Shown piece after piece: positions 10,362-12,264 of a stretch of DNA of 12,264 nt (the first letter of the stretch is position 1; every line of letters begins with the position of its first letter). A program made the position numbers and the translations under genes. The notes beneath the pieces are model-generated. The model was not told where the DNA came from. It saw only the letters and a list, made by a program, of their open reading frames with translations, and ran no database searches. Origin of the DNA: Zetaproteobacteria bacterium (GTDB taxonomy: Bacteria; Pseudomonadota; Zetaproteobacteria; Mariprofundales; Mariprofundaceae); contig JAJRTX010000178.1 of assembly GCA_021545665.1 (NCBI GenBank), positions 1 through 12,264 of the forward strand. The letters run 5' to 3'.

Positions 10362-10835
10362 ATGCCATATTCCAAAGTTCTTGCTCGCGATATCATGAAT
10401 GAAGATCCGCCTTACTGTAATCTTGACACACCGATAGCGGATATCTTTCAGCGCTTTGCCAAAGAAAAACTGTCTGGTTTGCTGGTTGTTGATGAGGATA
10501 AGCGATTGTTTGGCGTGGTGACCGAAACTGATTTGATTGAGCAGGAGGGAAACCTGCATGTGCCAACTGGGGTGGCGCTGTTGGATATGGTGATTCCCAT
10601 GGGTGAGTCGCGCTTTGAGGAAGAGCTTGCCAATATGCAGGATATGAAAGCTGAGAACCTGATCCATGGTCAGGTCACCACGATCAATGCAGACAGCGAT
10701 CTGGATGAAATATCCTCGATTATGATTGATATGAATGTGCATCACCTGCCTGTACTTGATGGTGATTTTGTCGTTGGTCTGATTTGCAAGCATGATGTGA
10801 TCAAGGCACTGGTTAAATGTAGAGAGAAGTCTTAA
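10362..10835 (+). CDS. Two-CBS-domain protein
   Basis: The 157-residue cytoplasmic protein is a stand-alone pair of CBS domains (about 5-60 and 96-152), the module that usually senses adenine nucleotides. The first domain ends FGVVTETDLIEQE, and the second holds HHLPVLDGDFVVGLICKHDVI. Between them lies LHVPTGVALLDMVIPM and FEEELANM, the insert seen in a known family of free-standing CBS proteins. No catalytic domain is fused, so it probably regulates a partner, which is unknown. The ATG at 10362 follows AGGAGG at 5 bases and a close-to-consensus promoter. tsaE begins 7 bases after its stop. Confidence 0.9.
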   Translation: MPYSKVLARDIMNEDPPYCNLDTPIADIFQRFAKEKLSGLLVVDEDKRLFGVVTETDLIEQEGNLHVPTGVALLDMVIPMGESRFEEELANMQDMKAENLIHGQVTTINADSDLDEISSIMIDMNVHHLPVLDGDFVVGLICKHDVIKALVKCREKS

Positions 10836-10842
10836 TTATAAT

Positions 10843-11268
10843 TTGAAATCTCACGTTTGTCATGAATCGGAAACAGTTGCTCTGGCATCAGCATTGGCTG
10901 CCAGTCTTAAGCCTGGCGATGTGGTGACTTTGAGTGGCGAGCTTGGTGCCGGCAAGAGTGTGTTTTGCCGCGCCGTGATGCGGGCTCTGGGCATCACGGA
11001 TGAGGCTCTGCCGAGCCCGACCTTTTCGATTATTCAGGAGTATGAGGGCGAAGCTTGCAGCGTGGCCCATATGGACTGGTACAGACTGGATGCTGTGGAT
11101 GAAATCGATATGCTTGGGGTGCAGGAATATTTCCAGCCACCCTGGGTTTGCCTGATTGAGTGGCCGGAAAGGGCCATGGAATTATTGGGTGATGCAGTTA
11201 TCCGCGTGAGCATAACTTTGCCAACAGCTGATCCAAATAGTCGCTTAATCGAAATTAATTCAGTTTAG
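10843..11268 (+). CDS. tsaE: tRNA threonylcarbamoyladenosine synthesis ATPase TsaE
   Basis: TsaE is the small ATPase of the TsaB-TsaD-TsaE complex that makes t6A at position 37 of ANN-decoding tRNAs. The 141-residue protein has Walker A GELGAGKS (32-39), the SPTF motif (58-61), HMDWYRLD (76-83) and LIEWPER (104-110), all family signatures, and its length is normal. The start is a TTG at 10843: upstream in frame there is no ATG or GTG before a stop at 10798-10800, and the N-terminus at TTG aligns with the family's beginning. The ribosome site is weak (GAGAGAAG at 10822-10829, far from the start), so expression may be low or coupled to the CBS gene, which ends 7 bases earlier. Confidence 0.95.
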   Translation: MKSHVCHESETVALASALAASLKPGDVVTLSGELGAGKSVFCRAVMRALGITDEALPSPTFSIIQEYEGEACSVAHMDWYRLDAVDEIDMLGVQEYFQPPWVCLIEWPERAMELLGDAVIRVSITLPTADPNSRLIEINSV

Positions 11269-11284
11269 CTCGCATTATTTATGA

Positions 11285-11298
11285 ATCCCCCAGGGGAT
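11285..11298. repeat. Short inverted repeat ATCCCC-CA-GGGGAT
   Basis: A perfect 6-base inverted repeat with a 2-base centre lies 16 bases after the tsaE stop and 124 bases before the cytochrome gene. It is followed by TACTTTCTTG, which is T-rich but not a proper U-tract. It could be a weak terminator or a binding site; neither is established. Confidence 0.4.
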
Positions 11299-11370
11299 AC
11301 TTTCTTGTTGCGCAATTTGCCTGATCGTCGTGATGATTGCGTCGGGCCTTTATTTGCAGCGGGGTTTTTT

Positions 11371-11399
11371 TTGATAGAGTGCGTAGCTACGCTTACGAA
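11371..11399 (+). promoter_or_regulatory. Possible promoter of the cytochrome gene with palindrome in the spacer
   Basis: TTGATA (11371-11376) is a good -35 box (5 of 6). The hexamer 17 bases on, TACGAA (11394-11399), is a poor -10 (3 of 6), so unaided activity would be low. Between them lies the 12-base perfect palindrome GCGTAGCTACGC (11381-11392). This arrangement would suit a regulator that binds between the two boxes, but no regulator is identified. Confidence 0.35.
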
Positions 11400-11422
11400 C
11401 GAAGCATAGTTAAGGAGTAAGC

Positions 11423-12172
11423 ATGAATCAAACATCCGGAAATCTGAAAGAGTATGCTGTCTGGGATAGCAGTGTGCGCTGGTTCCACTGGATTAATGTG
11501 CTTGCCATTATCGGCCTGATTGCAGTGGGCACGGTGATTCTCAATGGTAAAGCTCTTGGTGTCAGTGGTGAAGGCAAGGTGCTGCTCAAAACTATCCATG
11601 TGTATATCGGTTATGTGTTCTGTTTGAATCTGTTATGGCGTTTGATCGTGGCATTTGTTGCAGGCAACAGGTTTTCGCGTTGGGGTGCCATTCTGCCCAT
11701 AGGAGCCGGTTCCTGCGAGCGCCTTGGAGAATACATCAAAGCAGCCAAAGCAGGTCAGCCCCCTTCTTATCTGGGCCACAATCCCATAGCTCGACTCATG
11801 GTCAGCCTGCTGTTTGCCGCGCTGTTGATTATGGCGATCACCGGTATCGTGTTGGCAGGTACCGATGTCTACATGCCCCCGTTCGGAGCTTTCTTTGCTG
11901 ATTGGGTGACTGGCGGTGATGCTGAGAAACTGGCACAACTCGTGCCCGGTTCAAAAGAATTTATCGATAAAGAACTGTATGGGGAGATGCGATCCTTTAG
12001 AGAACCGTTTATCAAAACTCATTACTTTACCTTCTTCGTGCTTCTTGGAGCCGTGATTCTGCATATCGCAGCCGTTGTGATCACCGAACAGCGTAAAAAA
12101 AACGGCCTTGTTTCAGCCATGTTCACCGGTCGCAAGGTGTTTTCCGAAAAACCGGTTGATCTGGAAGATTAA
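11423..12172 (+). CDS. Diheme b-type cytochrome, cytochrome b561 family
   Basis: The 249-residue inner-membrane protein has four predicted helices (about 24-40, 57-80, 124-145 and 200-222). Histidines in the family positions are His22 (RWFHWIN), His59 (KTIHVYIGY), His200 (IKTHYFTFF) and His214 (VILHIAAVV), enough for two b hemes. This is the fold of bacterial cytochrome b561 and of the b subunits of Ni/Fe hydrogenases and thiosulfate or tetrathionate reductases. It should pass electrons between quinone and a redox partner, likely a periplasmic cytochrome c or an enzyme encoded nearby. The window ends before a partner is seen. AAGGAG (11412-11417) lies 5 bases before the ATG. The loop between helices 3 and 4 (about 146-195) is long, with an FFADWVTGG segment. 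The substrate is unknown. Confidence 0.9.
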   Translation: MNQTSGNLKEYAVWDSSVRWFHWINVLAIIGLIAVGTVILNGKALGVSGEGKVLLKTIHVYIGYVFCLNLLWRLIVAFVAGNRFSRWGAILPIGAGSCERLGEYIKAAKAGQPPSYLGHNPIARLMVSLLFAALLIMAITGIVLAGTDVYMPPFGAFFADWVTGGDAEKLAQLVPGSKEFIDKELYGEMRSFREPFIKTHYFTFFVLLGAVILHIAAVVITEQRKKNGLVSAMFTGRKVFSEKPVDLED

Positions 12173-12264
12173 ACATATATGGTCCATCCCGCCTTGCAAG
12201 GAAAAAATTTGATTGGCTTCAAAGGGAAATTGCATACATATATCCGGCCTTTGATTGAAGCTGG
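12173..12264. other. Window end, no recognised gene
   Basis: These 92 bases follow the cytochrome stop. ACATATAT occurs at 12174-12181 and again near 12236-12243. A + strand frame from an ATG at 12179 stays open to the window end but has no ribosome site and no recognisable protein, so I do not call a gene. No terminator hairpin is visible. Confidence 0.5.

Noticed and set aside
11361..11372. GGGG followed by eight T's before the cytochrome gene as a terminator.
   Set aside because: No stable stem precedes it, and the T-run overlaps the possible -35 box.

Overview
The window looks like chromosomal DNA of a Gram-negative, heme-making aerobe, most likely a proteobacterium. The evidence is Sec signal peptides, an outer-membrane-type lipoprotein, oxygen-dependent HemF, YgfZ, a diheme cytochrome b561-type protein, ThiC and TsaE. 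The gene set and the DUF4936-like gene beside ygfZ would fit a Zeta-, Beta- or Gammaproteobacterium. I lean towards an iron-oxidising Zetaproteobacterium, but the sequence alone does not settle this.

Left third (1-4216, + strand): the 3' part of a large gene with an unrecognised, beta-rich-looking N-terminal region and about nine ankyrin repeats. Four bases later comes a second, exported ankyrin-repeat protein with a lysine-rich helical tail. A small exported protein with a calcium-loop-like DxNxDGxxD motif follows. A lipoprotein gene converges on this group from the - strand, with only 9 bases between the stop codons.

Middle (5114-8231): the left end and first 600 or so bases of an IS3-family insertion sequence are intact, with orfA, a run of seven A's as frameshift site and the start of orfB. 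The element then stops abruptly inside the coding sequence of an M20-type amidohydrolase read on the - strand. Both genes are cut at the same point (about 5726-5732), so a rearrangement removed the right half of the IS and the 3' half of the amidohydrolase. The amidohydrolase is the last gene of a tight - strand operon, ygfZ - DUF4936-like - hemF - amidohydrolase. Consecutive genes overlap by 8, 8 and 10 bases. The operon joins Fe-S/folate-linked YgfZ to the heme-synthesis oxidase HemF.

Right third (8232-12264, + strand): thiC (thiamine pyrimidine synthesis) is divergent from ygfZ and has a leader hairpin but no recognisable TPP riboswitch. A two-CBS-domain protein with a good sigma70-type promoter follows, then tsaE (tRNA t6A synthesis, TTG start). 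Last is a four-helix diheme b-type cytochrome whose upstream region has a 12-base perfect palindrome beside a possible -35 box. The final 92 bases hold no gene I can name.

I did not find a clearly new defence or mobile system. The least explained content is the exported ankyrin cluster on the left, the IS/amidohydrolase junction and the short palindromes and hairpins near the thiC and cytochrome starts.
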